Positions 1-10,962 of a stretch of 64,000 nucleotides of DNA are shown one piece after another. Made by a program: the position numbers and the translations under genes. The stretch is from Gnetum montanum (Eukaryota > Streptophyta > Gnetopsida > Gnetales > Gnetaceae). The DNA lies in NCBI GenBank assembly GCA_015680685.1, contig MNCI01000217.1:74755-138754 (forward strand), in the 5' to 3' direction. How positions within the stretch are numbered: the stretch's first letter is position 1; every line of letters starts with the position of its first letter. The notes beneath the pieces were generated by a model. The model was not told the origin of the DNA. It searched no databases and was given only the letters and a program-made list of their open reading frames with translations.

Positions 1-332
1 CTCCACAACACCCGACTCAGCTACCACTTGCTCCACCCATGGAGGGGGAAATCCCACCACAGCCACAACAACGTAACACTATGAGGGCTGTCAACCTACA
101 ACCAACTCCTCAGCTGAGTGGACTAAAAGAAAAGCCACAGAAATGTCCCTTCTTCCAACCTAATAACTTAAGCATACCCTCACACACACCTGTGGCTGGT
201 TCCTCTGAACCTCAAACCTCCTCCACCATTCCACCCTTCAAGCAGCCTTCGAACCAAATGCCCTCCAAGGTACAAATGGTCATGCTCACACACGCAATGA
301 TCGACTGGATAAAGGTAGGCCATCTTCCCTGA
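1..332 (+). pseudogene. Element A gag C-terminal end (partial)
   Basis: This is the proline/glutamine-rich linker between gag and protease, read in the frame of position 39. It matches element B at about 42000-42360 and element C at about 61780-62100, including the shared MLTHTITDWIK-like stretch (here MLTHAMIDWIK). The frame stops at TGA 330-332, where B and C have an arginine codon (LPRK), and then continues into the protease in the same frame. The retained domain has no catalytic function. It probably links capsid/nucleocapsid to the protease in the polyprotein. Confidence 0.8.
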
Positions 333-875
333 AAATTGACTAATCTAGGGAGTCCCCTCATCTATCTTCAGGTGGAAGGAAATGAGCCATGTAAAGCTCT
401 TCTGGATTTGGGATTAGGTGTTAATTTGATTTCACATGAAATGTACAAGAACTGGAACCTACCCCCGTTAAAAAAGAGCAACATTCAGCTTAAGTTGGTA
501 GACCAATCCATCACTATTCCCTTTGGATTGGTGGAAGACATTGTGACCATCATTTGCAGGTGGTCTTATCTTATTGATTTCGTTGTCACCCATATGGAGA
601 ATTGCAAGGGGAACTTACCAATCAAAATGGGAAGAGCTTGGCTGAGCATGGTGGATGCAAGACTAGGACTTCAAGATCTTTCCCTTGAAATCTCAAAGGA
701 AAATCCTTTTGGAAAGATCAATAAGAAGTGCGTTCCATGCATCACGTATAGTGACTTCGGGTGCAATTGTGTGCAACAACTATGGTCCACCAAGCAGACA
801 TCTATTCAAACATGTAGTTGGTGTATCGAAGAATCACTAGTTCAACAGTGCCTGTATGCAGTAGCCAAAAATTAA
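333..875 (+). pseudogene. Element A retropepsin-like protease
   Basis: This is an aspartic protease that would cut the Gag-Pol polyprotein in the virus-like particle. The active-site motif ALLDLG followed by GVNLIS is present; DLG in place of the usual DTG/DSG is normal for Athila-type elements. A second conserved stretch, IKMGRAWLS, matches the flap/hydrophobic C-terminal motif (IIMGRAWLS in element C). The frame is open from 336 to a TAA at 873, followed by TAG at 885-887 where element C has CAG (62642-62644). It continues in the same frame into RT. Confidence 0.85.
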
Positions 876-2125
876 GAAGGCACCTAGTGGCTAATCGCTA
901 ATCTTGCTAGTAGTACCTTATGCATGGAACCATCCAAGGGGCTTGTACAAGCCTACATAGAAAGCATGGATAATTTGGAAGAGGTTCATCAACAAGTATC
1001 CACTGTTGATGACCATGATGATTGGGGAAAGTTGCAAATCCCTGAAAGTTTCAAAAAGGAGCCCTTGGAAATCAAATCCTTATCAGGCCACTTAGAATAT
1101 GCCCTTTTATAGAATGGGAAACCAGTAATTAACAATGCTACCCTTACTCCTGAACAGAAGAAGATATTGCTAAAGGTGGTGAACAAATGGGAAGCTATTT
1201 TTGCATGGTTATATCTTGAGCTAACCAGAGTTGATCCCAGGGTCTTCCAACATCAGATTTATATTAACCCCCCCATGAAGCCACGACGTCAACCACAAAG
1301 ATGGTTGAACCCCAAACTGAAGCAAGTCATCAAAGATGAAATCAAGCAGTTGCTAAAAGCAAGGTTCATCTATTCTATTGCCGATAGCGAATGGGTCAAC
1401 CCACTCGTTATTGTGCCGAAGAAGGATGGAAATGGAGGGTCTGTATAGATTTCCAATTGCTCAACATGGCTACCTTCAAAGATCACTTCCCACTCTCGTT
1501 TGTGGACCAGGTGTTGGACACCATTGTAGGGCATTGTTATTATAGCTTTTTGGATAGTTATCGTGGCTATAACCAAATCCAAATTGCACTAGAGGACCAA
1601 GCCAAGACAACTTTCACAAGTCCCTAGGGGACTTTTGCATACAAAAAGATGCCTTTGGCCTGTGTAATGCACCTGCCACTTTCCAATGCCTTATCCTTAG
1701 CATCTTTTAGCAGCAAATTGGCAATGGGGTAGAAGTCTTCATGGATGACTTCTCTACCTATGGGGCCACGTTCAATCAAGCCTTGGACCGCCTTGAGCAA
1801 GTTTTGAAAAGATGTGTGGACACTAACTTATAGCTCAACTAGCAGAAAAGCCACTTAATGATCCAAGAGGGCATTGTGCTGGGGCATTGTATTTCATAGA
1901 TAGGGATTAGAATGGATCTTAAAAAAATCAGGGTCATCCAAGGAATCACCTAACAGCCAAGCACTGTTAAAGATGTTTGGTCATTCCTTGGCCACACTGG
2001 TTACTACCGGCGCTTCATCGAGAATTTCTCAAAAATCGCCAAGCCATTGATGGAACTCATGAAGAAGGATGCTCTATTCGTCTAGACTAAGGAATGTGAA
2101 TCCACATTCCAAATGTTTAAATAGA
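876..2125 (+). pseudogene. Element A reverse transcriptase
   Basis: Ty3/gypsy RT that would copy element RNA into cDNA. The N-terminal part is in the protease frame up to about 1435. An indel there shifts the frame (KKDG, then WRVCIDF), and a second shift near 1650 moves it to the frame used by the rest of pol. Motifs seen: VPKKDG, CIDF, KDHFPLSFVDQ, FLDSYRGYNQI (catalytic Asp) and VFMDDF at 1735-1752 (catalytic DD), then [13 protein letters not shown]. Stops at expected Trp positions (for example after FTSP and in LN-stop-QK) are TAG in place of TGG. Length and motif order fit a full RT domain. Confidence 0.9.
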
Positions 2126-2620
2126 AACCCATAAAGACTCCAGTTCTACAGGCACCTGATTGGTCTAAACATTACCACATCATGATGGATGCGTCCAACT
2201 ATGCATTGGGAGTTGTGCTTACATAGTGTGATGATCAAAAACGTCCATACTATATTCATTGTGCAAGCTGTAGCATTGTGGGTACCTAGCTTAATTACAC
2301 CACCACCGAAAAGGAGTTGATGTTGGTGGTGTTTTCCTTGGAAAAATTTTGACACTATGTGCTTGGGTACAAGGTGTTCGTGCATACTGACCACAGTGCC
2401 ATTCGGTTCCTGATGAACAAACCAATGGTGAGCCCCTGTATCATACGGTGGTTGGTGATTCTTCAAGAATTTGACCTCACCATGGTAGATCAGAAGGGGA
2501 CTGAGAATGTGGTTGTTGACCACTTGTCTCAGTTACGATGGGAGGACACAAAAGAAGAGGAGCCCCTCTCCGACCAATTCCTCGATGAACTTCTCTTCAT
2601 GAGAGCAGTCAATCCATAGG
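2126..2620 (+). pseudogene. Element A RNase H
   Basis: Degrades the RNA strand of the RNA:DNA hybrid during reverse transcription. It follows RT in the same frame. Catalytic positions are visible: MDASNYALG (Asp), TTEKELMLVVFSLEKF (Glu) and VHTDHSAIRFLM (Asp). Stops occur at 2224-2226 and 2290-2292, where relatives have Gln, and at 2350-2352 (TGA, Arg expected after SLEKF). The C-terminal ENVVVDHLSQL is the usual end of the domain before integrase. All catalytic residues remain, but the frame is broken. Confidence 0.87.
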
Positions 2621-3985
2621 TGCCCAAGGAATCACCTTAGTTCAACCACATCATCACCTACCTCACCACTCAAGAATTGCCAAAGGAGTGGAACCATCGG
2701 TAGAAACAACAATTTCTCTATAAGGCCAAGCGCTTCATGAAAATCAATGGCCACCTTTATAAGGTATGCATAGATGACTTGGTTCGATGGTGTGTCCCTG
2801 ATGATGATACAATGCACGTCCTCCAAGATGCTCATGAGGACCCTTATGGAGGCCACTATGCTGGATGCCACACAACCATTAAGATCCTACTTGTAGGATA
2901 TTATTGGCCCACAATCTTCAAGGACACACAATGGTTCACCCACTCCTACAAACGATGCCAAAGAGATGGTGGGATGACTGCACAATTGGAGGGACCTCAA
3001 CAGTGGATCCAACCACTGGATACCTTCAACATCTGGGGCATCAACTTCATGGGAACCATCACACCCTTATCCAATGGAAAGTCATACATCATCGTAGTTG
3101 TGGACTACTGCACAAAGTGGGTGGAGGTAGCAGCCATCGTCGATTGTTTCTCAAACACCTCCACATGATTTATCCAATAGTAAATCATCAATAGGTTTGG
3201 AGTGCCACGTGAACTCATCTCGGACAGTGGGACTTATTTCACAGGTGTCACTTTTTTTAAACTCATGAAACACTTGGGGGTTACCCATAAATTCACAACA
3301 CCTTATCACCCCCAAGCCAATGGGTGGGCCGAAGTCACCAATAGGGAGATCACCAAGATCCTCACCCGAACCATCAGCAAATATAGGAGGGATTGGAGCA
3401 CCAAACTTAACGATGTTCTCTGGGCCTATTGCTCCACTTGGAAACTTCCTATAGGTTACTCTCCCTATGAGTTAGTGTACGGTAAGTGACCAAAACTTCC
3501 AATCTAGGCAGAACTCTGGATACTATCCACAGCCAGTGACTTAGGCCTTGACCTACCGCTAGCACAACATGAACAACTTATCAATTTAAGTGTGCTAGAT
3601 GAGAATCGATTAGTGGCCCTGTCTTCAAATGAGATCCACAAGGCATATAATAAAAAATGACATGATCTTAGGATTCAGAAGGTCACATTCAAATGTGGAG
3701 ACAAGGTGTTGTATTGGAAGCCCAAACATGTACGACAACCAACCAGGTTTCAAACACTGTGGGAGGAACCTTACATTGTCTCGGAAACCTTCCCATCCGA
3801 GGCCTTGCTTATCCACAAACCTGAGGACCCCATAAGAACGAAGTTGGTTAACCAACAACAACTAAAACCTTTTCGTGAACTCCACCTGACCAGTGCTATT
3901 GCCTCATCATCACCGGGACAACCTCGTTCCATCTTTCGCATCTCCTCCTTTCTACCCAGTTGTGGGGGAGACCATCCTCTATGCT
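2621..3985 (+). pseudogene. Element A integrase
   Basis: Inserts cDNA into the genome. Domains in order: an HHCC zinc finger (HEDPYGGHYAG, then HSYKRCQRDG), where the first zinc Cys has become Tyr; a core with WGINFMG, where the first catalytic Asp has become Asn; ISDSGTYF (second Asp kept); and WAEVTNREI (Glu kept). A C-terminal domain follows (YWKPKHVRQPTRFQTLWEEPYIV). The frame is constant from about 1650 to 3985, broken only by stops, for example at 3487 after VYGK. The Cys-to-Tyr and Asp-to-Asn changes are G-to-A transitions. Confidence 0.9.
3955..3975 (+). promoter_or_regulatory. Polypurine box at the end of pol
   Basis: A short GTGGGGGAG run ends the pol frame. Equivalent boxes, AGTCATGGGGGAG and AGTCATGGGGAG, sit at the same place in B (43121-43133) and C (62953-62964). 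It resembles the true polypurine tract beside the LTR (8932-8946) and may act as an internal plus-strand primer. The role is inferred. Confidence 0.45.
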
Positions 3986-3989
3986 AACC

Positions 3990-5470
3990 CATTCCACTAT
4001 GCTCCTCACTGTTTTTGAAATTTTTGTTTTACACTTTTTTATTTTTCACCATCGTTTATATGTTTTCCAATTGTTGCTAACTTTTCCTTTCTTTAATTAC
4101 TTTTTTCATTTCTTTGTCGATGATTTATGCATATGTGTGTTTAATTTTTAATTGGTTGCTAATAAGTCGTCTTATTGTCATCAGGTGTCTAGCACAGATG
4201 ATTTTCATTATGATGGGTCATGTGCAATAGTCCACCTAGTTTATCTTGCTCCCGCCCTCGCATTATTGTCCTTGGACTTTACGTCTATTTTTATCTCATA
4301 AAATCGACAGTGAGTCGACATCATCCACCCATTCACCCACTCCATGGTTTTCCTTCCATTGGAAACATGCAACCCCTTCACTTAAAAAAATATTTTAATT
4401 AATGTGTGACTTGTGTAGTCCCCAAACTTGGGGATGAACCAATGGTTTGAATCGGGTGTGACTTCAAGGGGTATGAAACATTTGTCATCCTCTTTTGTCC
4501 CCCAAGTCACCGGTGTGTCCTTACGGATTTCCTACCACTCCACGTTCTTCTCTACTAGGAAGCTCCTAGGCAATTCGACCTTGCATGGTGAGGATTCAAA
4601 GCACACCCCTTGGTCGAATGCATGCAAACAAGCATGGGTCTTTGCATGGTGTGGTTCCCATGAAATAACAGAAAAATGAAAAAAAAATCCAATCATAACA
4701 ATGTGGGAATTCAAAGCACACCCCTTAGACTGCCTCTCACAGGCCACCAAAAATGAGTTATGGGACTCACTCCGTCCCCTCTAACTTAGTCCAGTTTCAC
4801 TTCCTTCTTCTCACAATTTTTGGAGTGATGATTGTCTGTGGATGCTCTCTACTACTTGGAGGATGGCCGGGGCTTTGCCTGTTGCAGCGATGTCACTATA
4901 CATGGATGGTTTTGGGTCTGAACTCAAGAATGGTCCTATTGGGTCACTTAACCACAACTTCACACAGGGTTTCATGTGATCGATGATAGAAATTCCCATT
5001 CTCTCATCTCTCTCTTCACCCATTTCTCTCCGTAACTCACCTCATTGCCTATCTTATGTTTTGAAAGTTCGTTGTGATTTCCATGGACTCTCATGCCTTG
5101 GTTGGTTCACTTGGATGGGAGTCTTAACTTGCGATCACCATTTCTTAACCCTGAGGTCCACAGACTTCGGTGTTAAGGATATGCAAAGGCTACTACAGCT
5201 ACCGCCTGCTATGGGGAGGACCCACTTGCGTATTCTTGGTCTTGTTCATTAAGCCCCCCCCCCCCCATCCTTTTGATTTCGTGGTTAATTGTTTTCATGT
5301 CCCATCGCTCAATTTCTTCCTCGCAGAGTTCTTTTTTCCCACATTCTCCTACATTTGACTCTTTTTCTAGCCCAGGTTACCCTCCTCGTGTCCTCAATTG
5401 CGTTCCCAGTCTCTTACGCTCTTCAACCACCCCAATTTGGCATTTTAAATTCATCTTTTCAAGCTTTATT
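3990..5470 (+). other. Non-coding 3' region of element A
   Basis: No supportable frame. Parts are collinear with B (43140-44560) and C (63000-63587): the shared GTGTGACTTCAAGGG block near 4450, TCTTTGCATGGTGTGGTT near 4638, AATTCAAAGCACACCCC near 4711, and a GGGGAGGACCCACT block near 5212. The same GGACCCACT block is found inverted in D near 48370. A run of about 15 C lies at 5251-5266. Conservation among elements that otherwise lost pol suggests a cis-acting role such as packaging or RNA structure, but this is not shown. Confidence 0.6.
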
Positions 5471-5494
5471 TGGGCTGGTCAACGCTGGTCAATG

Positions 5495-5625
5495 GGTGCG
5501 ACCCCCTGCGTATACACGGCCATGTATACGTGGCCCCATCAACACAGTGCTCAATCTCTATATATATGCCCATTGTGCATACAATTTCAATCATTTTGCA
5601 AACAAATTAGGGGGAGATTTTGCCA
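5495..5625 (+). promoter_or_regulatory. U3-like tract, TATA-like box and purine tract upstream of ORF3
   Basis: The stretch around 5515-5545 (CACGGCCATGTATACGTGGC) is nearly identical to the U3 of this element's own LTR near 9013-9036 (CACGGCCCTGTATACGTGGC). It is followed by CTCTATATATATGCCC near 5557 and by ATTAGGGGGAGATTT near 5607. This would suit an internal promoter for ORF3, or it could be a captured LTR fragment. Confidence 0.4.
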
Positions 5626-5848
5626 TTTTTTCTGCCTAACTTCTTCCCAAGCACCTACGTTCTATCGTGCATCCACATCAACTGATCCTTACCCTCTTAA
5701 GCACTAGAAGATATGCTCTTAGTCATNCTCCGGGGGATTTAATGGAATGCCTATGCTAGCATCATAACTTAGTCAGACTGAGAAGGTGTATAAGGAACAT
5801 TTTGAGCTACTTGTGCACAGTCTAATGGGTGGTTATGTTTGATTGTAG

Positions 5849-8703
5849 ATGGAACCAAAACCAAGGCATCCAATGGACGAAGGACCATCACAACCTAGGG
5901 ACAAGCATCCACGAATAGGAAGGGGATGAGGCATGCAACAACCAGAGCACATGGAGGGCTCTCATGCAACTGACCCCCTCCGTGAAGAACCTAATGTGGA
6001 ATTTGTCCATCAGATTCCCAAAGAGGTGATTCCCAGTAGGCAATTGGAAGGGGATGAAACTCCTGGGATAGTGCCACGACTTGAGGTCACCCTGACTCAA
6101 GCATGTCTTGATGCTATCAAGCTATGAGAAGTGCAACAAATGGTCCTACAAGAGTTAAAATTTGCACCATTTCTAGAAAATGCACTAGAAGACGTGAGGC
6201 TTTAGTTGCAAAATTCTCCTATGTGGCCAATCATCACAACCAGTGGTGAATCTTACTTAGGAGAGACCTATCTCTTCTGGACAAATCGGCAACCAAGGTC
6301 CAAAGTAAGAATTAAGGACATCTATGTCTCTTACTTTGTGGAAGAAATCACATAAGCTTTGGGGTTGCCAGAGATCGGACCAGATGTGACGGAGATTCCC
6401 AAACAAGCAGACCCTGAGGTGAAAGGGGAGTGGATTAGGCGGTGCTATGGGGTAGATCGCAAGGAGTTCAACACTCTAATCACCACGGAAAGGGTGTATT
6501 CAAAAATTGTATCTTACCACTTAAACCCAACGGTGAGACCCAGCAAAATCATGGCCTTCTCTACTCGTGCATGTGCCGCCTTAAGTGGAAAATTTCTAAT
6601 GAGTCTTCCATAATTGTTATTCTTGGAAATTGAAAATAGGTTCACCGAAAGCAAACGTGGAAGACGAGCTCTCCCCTTCCCCTACCTAATCATAAAGTTA
6701 TGCAAATGGGCAGGGATAGCACGATATACTAATGATACACTCCGGCATGCCCCGATTGCCTCATGGAGGGAAATGATGAAGGATAGGACTCTTACCACTA
6801 CACACACCAAGGAGGAGCATAAACCACCTTCACCACCTACACAAACAATGAGGTCGGGTTTGCAAACTATTGCAGAACACATCCACGAAATTCGACAATT
6901 GCTCTTGAGCCAGCAAGAGCAATTTAGAAGGGCCAGTGGAGGAGAAGACCCTTCGATCTATCACCCTACAATGAGCCACATGGAGCAAGTGGCTTGATCA
7001 GTCAGTTTGCTAGAAAGAGCAAGGTCGATGTTCTCCGCTGCTCGAATGCAAGTACCAACAAGAACAGATCCTAGCATTCGAGAGGTAACGGTATCAACTC
7101 AACAGCTATTCCCTGTAATTTTAGGGAATGACACTACCTTCTTGGTATGCCTAGAAGATGGCAAAGGGGCGACAGTCCTAGTAATGCAGCACCAAGGATA
7201 GGAGATTGCAGCCGAAGTGGTTGCTGATACGATTGCTACAACTCTCAATGCACCAGTGGCACCTGTACCAGACGTACATGGACTTCTAGGTGTATAGACA
7301 TCCACCAGAACTTCACGTAGCAAGATTGATGCAGCACAACATGAAGAACTGTTGGACCAACTGGTGGGAACTGGGCAACTGCTTCTGGATGTCTTTGACC
7401 TTCCAGATAACATCACTGCAACCCAGTCGGAGCTGCTCTCAACAAGGGGTAAGAGCCTTATCTTGGAAGGGCAACTTGAAGTTGCTCAAGCTAACTGTCA
7501 AAGCTTGGTGACAGAAGTTGCTCAATTAAGAGCCCAACTTGCCGATCCAGCTCTTCTCAACCATGAGCTCACCCAAGATGAAGCTTTTCAATAACTTCAT
7601 ATCAAACTACAGATAGTTGAGGATGAGTGAGAGTTGACGATCTTTGATAAGTCCTTGGCAGACACTCATGCACATCATTTAAACAAGGACTTGATAGAGG
7701 TTCGCTAGGAGAATGTCAGGTTGATTGCGAAGGTCCATCACCTGCGTAATGTTGGTGCTGAAAACGAGCACATGAAAAATTTTATTTACCAATAGCAGGA
7801 AGAGCTAGCCAGTGTGAATGCCGATGTGAGAAGGTTGGCCGTTGAGAATCAAAATTTGTCCATGGAGGAGGTTTGAACCTTGTGACAAAAATCTGCCATG
7901 GAAATCGTTGCTTGGAAGAATGAGGCCCTAAAATTTAAAAATGTCAACAATCATTACAGGGACCAAGTGGGATTGCAAAAGGAAGTGAATGAGAAATAGA
8001 TTCAATTTGCAAAGGTGAAGATGAACCAAGCGCTCCAATAGCTCCAAGAAGTAGGTGAGGTATGGCAACCTATCTTTGATGGGTTGAATGCCTACAATCA
8101 AGCTGAAATCTGCCTCAAGGAACTACAAATTGAGGAAATGACAGAGTATATGGAGCTTGCCAACCTTCACTATGCAAACCTGGCTATGCTCATAGCCGGG
8201 AGATCGTGATTTGAATTGGAAAAGCAAGTGGTTGCCTCGTATTCTTTATACGAGGGCGAGTTCTAGGCACACAAGGCAACAAAACAAAAATTGAAGATAG
8301 CAAATGTGGAACTTGAGGTTCTCTGTATGAGTTTTGAAGGACAACGCGTGGTCGTGGAGAATCTAGCCCATCGAATGAATGACTACCAGTAGCTGCAAAC
8401 ATCAATTTGAGCATTCGACATCGAATAGAAATAGTTCATAGCTTGGTTTGTCAACTTGAAAGAACTTTTCCCTATACTACCATGCCTTTGGGAGGTTCTC
8501 TCCTAGCACACATCGGTGAAGCCGCCTGGATAGTGAACGATCCCAGAAGTAAAGAGAAAAAGATGAGGGCCCTCTTGGAGGCTTTCCGGTTGCCTCCAGA
8601 AGTCGCAGCTGCTGCAGGGAAGCCATCATTTGTGCCACCACTGCCACATGGGCCGAAGGCTGGTGTAGGTTTGCCGAAACCACCGCCACCAGGGACGGTG
8701 TGA
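5849..8703 (+). pseudogene. Element A third ORF (env-position ORF, coiled-coil C-terminus)
   Basis: One frame runs from ATG 5849 to about 8450, broken by roughly 20 stops and no clear indel. The last part (8407-8703) is in another frame. The N-terminus is charged and polar. The middle (about 6250-6720: YLFWTNRQ, YHLNPTVRPSKIMAFS, LPFPYLIIKLCKWAGI) resembles the 'putative plant transposon protein' domain often found in ORFs next to Athila elements; this is my recollection of the family, not a search. The part from 7350 to 8400 is rich in Leu/Glu/Gln/Ala heptads and looks like a long coiled coil. The end is Pro-rich. I see no convincing membrane segment, so an envelope function is unsupported. 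The ATG follows a T-rich stretch ending in TAG (TTGATTGTAG), a possible splice acceptor. Confidence 0.65.
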
Positions 8704-8931
8704 TCTTCTCCAACAATTTTTGCATCTTTCTACATAGTAGAGAATCCAGGATCAATAAGGTGTTCAATTTTATCTTTGAACACCACCATTTTTGTAATTT
8801 GTCCTTCTTTGTGTACTTGGGCACTTGGCCCATCATGTGTGTATGTGTGTCATATGCATCAAATCATGTGTGTTGTAAATAAAAGTCCATACCTTCCAAA
8901 TTGTAAGAGGAACTCGAGGATGAGTTTTTAC

Positions 8932-8946
8932 TCAGTCGTGGGGGTA
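8932..8946 (+). promoter_or_regulatory. Polypurine tract of element A
   Basis: CTCAGTCGTGGGGGTA ends directly at the LTR start TGATG. It is preceded by GGAACTCGAGGATGAG, which recurs in B (45217-45232) and, inverted, in D near 47456-47475. The plus-strand primer role is inferred from position. Confidence 0.75.
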
Positions 8947-9831
8947 TGATGAAGTGTCAAATGGTCGACGCGTTTACTAGGCCACGTATACGGGACCTCA
9001 TATATGCAGCCGCATCGACACGGCCCTGTATACGTGGCCCCGTTTATGCAGCACCTATTTCGGCCTATAAATAAGTGGGCTCCTGCCACACTTATTTACC
9101 TTTTTGTCAGTTATAGCGAAGCTCTTGTAGTTGTTTCTGTGAGGGTTAGAATATTTTCCAAGTGCCCACAGTAGGTGTAAGAAAGGTGTCTGACTCTTTA
9201 TTCGAGCGCTGATGTACCTAAGCCCATTGGTGTGAATGACAATAAAGACGAGTTTTTCAAGCATTCCTTGTAGCAATTGGACTTAGCCACTTCTATGCAT
9301 TTATAGTTTAATATTTATATGCTTTAATCATTCATTGAGTTATGTTATTATTATTTTAATTGCTCTTGCTCTCTTATAGTTCGTAGAAACCATAAGTATG
9401 ACCATCTCGAACGTGAAACCCAACACTTGGCAACCTAGCGATGCTTAGCGTCTGGTAGCCCAGTAGTGGTTAGGGGATGCTTAGGACGTTCACGGAAGAT
9501 GGGATTAGATACATATGTTAGGAAGAGTTAGGACATAGATTAGGATAATTATAGCTTACATAATATTGCATTCCTTACTTTCCATTCCGAGAATTAGACG
9601 TTAGAAGATAAAGTAAAAAGCTATAAAAATCAGTTGCCTCAATCTCACTTAACCATCACAATCAGAACATCACAAGTGAGGTTGAGAGGACAACGACCGT
9701 TCTAACAAAGGGTTTTGCTGGTTAAAGGTCCGATGTATGTTAAGTGCTCACAGTCTGTAGAATTCGACCGAGTTGGGTGTGAATGCCCGTGATTTGCATG
9801 GTTGGGTGTAGGGGTACCTAGCCGCTCATCA
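8947..9831 (+). repeat. 3' LTR of element A (885 bp)
   Basis: Starts TGATG after the polypurine tract and ends ACTCATCA-like (CGCTCATCA), an inverted TGATG/CATCA terminus shared with LTRs B, C and D. U3 has inverted GGCCACGTATAC arms. TATAAATA is at 9066-9073. TTTATTCGAG (near 9199) and AATAAAGACGAG (near 9240) mark the R region and polyadenylation signal. The U5 end, GGTTGGGTGTAGGGGTACC, is conserved with the other LTRs. The 5' LTR is outside the window, so target duplications cannot be checked. Confidence 0.85.
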
Positions 9832-10962
9832 AATTTCTTTTTTCTTTATCATTCTTTTGGTTTTGGTTGCTATTTGGATACGTCTCCTCAACACTCATGA
9901 ATCATTTGATATGTTATATATATATTTTGGTACTTGGTAATTATTTGGCTTTGGATTTGAGTCAACAATACCTATGTGGGTCAGCTTTCTCAATGGGTGC
10001 TCTAACAATCTTTGTGGTACTTACATGGGTCACCTTTCTTGGTAAGGAGTTAAACACTTATACGGGTCTTCTTTCTTGGTAAGTGTCATATTTCTTTTGT
10101 AGAGCCAGCATGGGTTATCTTTCTTGTTAAGGGTTTGGATACTTATGCGGGTTGTTCTTTTTGGTAACTATCATTTTGTTCAATTTTGGTTTTGGTTTGG
10201 GTTTTGTGGATGGTGGTAGAACCTTTTCTATTATTTGCTTTTGGATACTTGGTTTGGTTATTGTTTATGATTTGATCTATGCATGTTTATATTTTTGGTG
10301 TTAACTCTATGCTTGCAACTACCCCTTGTGCATAATTGTCTAGCCACATAATGTCTGAAACCAAAACTCATAAGGAAGTATTTTGTAGCTTAATTTATCT
10401 ACTCAATCTTAGGATGGATTCCCCTTGTATTTTTATGCCTTCTAAGTGATTCACTTAGTTGTGAGGAGGACTTAGGTGAATAAGTTGATGCTTATAACTT
10501 TGATTTAAGTATTTTTAGTTTAGTCATTATGTTACCAATTATTGGTTGTTTCCCTTTTAAGATGTAATGTTCAACTAGGATTTTTGTATTAATGCATTTG
10601 GTTGCGAGGATTTGTATTTATATTAAGCCTTTCATTGGTGAAGGTCTAACTTGGTCATGTATTTTTATTTTAGTAGTATTGGTTAATTTTAATTATTTTT
10701 ATTTTGCAGTTTTTATTACCAATAGAACCTAATGCCTTTGATGTTGGACTATTCATATTATGTCATAAAATTAACCACTTAATAAATCCATGAAAAAATT
10801 CTATAAATTGTTGTGCATAGACTGATCAATAGTCCATGAAGTATTGCCTCAAGTGTAAGTTCAATCTTAAATGAAATATAAGGTGTTGGAACCTGAAATA
10901 AGTGACACATAGGTATACCCCAAGATATATTGTCCAATAGAAGTTTATATAACTTAGCATTG
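9832..10962. other. AT-rich stretch without a gene
   Basis: No credible coding frame. At about 9970-10175 there are four to five degenerate copies of a 45-60-bp pattern built on ACTTATRCGGGTC / CTTTCTTGGTAAG. The rest is T-rich on the + strand and unremarkable. Confidence 0.5.

Larger units (their letters stand above)
1..9831 (+). mobile_element. Element A: 3' part of an Athila-like Ty3/gypsy retrotransposon
   Basis: Order seen: gag C-terminus, protease, RT, RNase H, integrase, a long 3' region with a third ORF, polypurine tract and 3' LTR. Gag, protease and pol share frames interrupted mostly by stop codons rather than indels. RT carries FMDD and integrase a Zn-finger plus core, in the Ty3/gypsy order RT-RH-IN. 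Residue patterns (protease DLG, RT FMDD, a third ORF after pol) match the Athila/Tat group as I know it. The 5' LTR and most of gag lie left of the window. Elements B, C and D are relatives. The element is dead, with dozens of stops and lost catalytic residues. Confidence 0.93.

Noticed and set aside
5273-5707. Plus-strand frames of 144 and 116 codons in element A
   Set aside because: They overlap the U3-like, TATA-like and purine tract region, have low complexity (Ser/Phe/Pro) and have no counterpart in B.
5849-8703. True envelope gene
   Set aside because: Only the position after pol supports it. I see no signal peptide, cleavage site or membrane segment, and the C-terminal half is a coiled coil.
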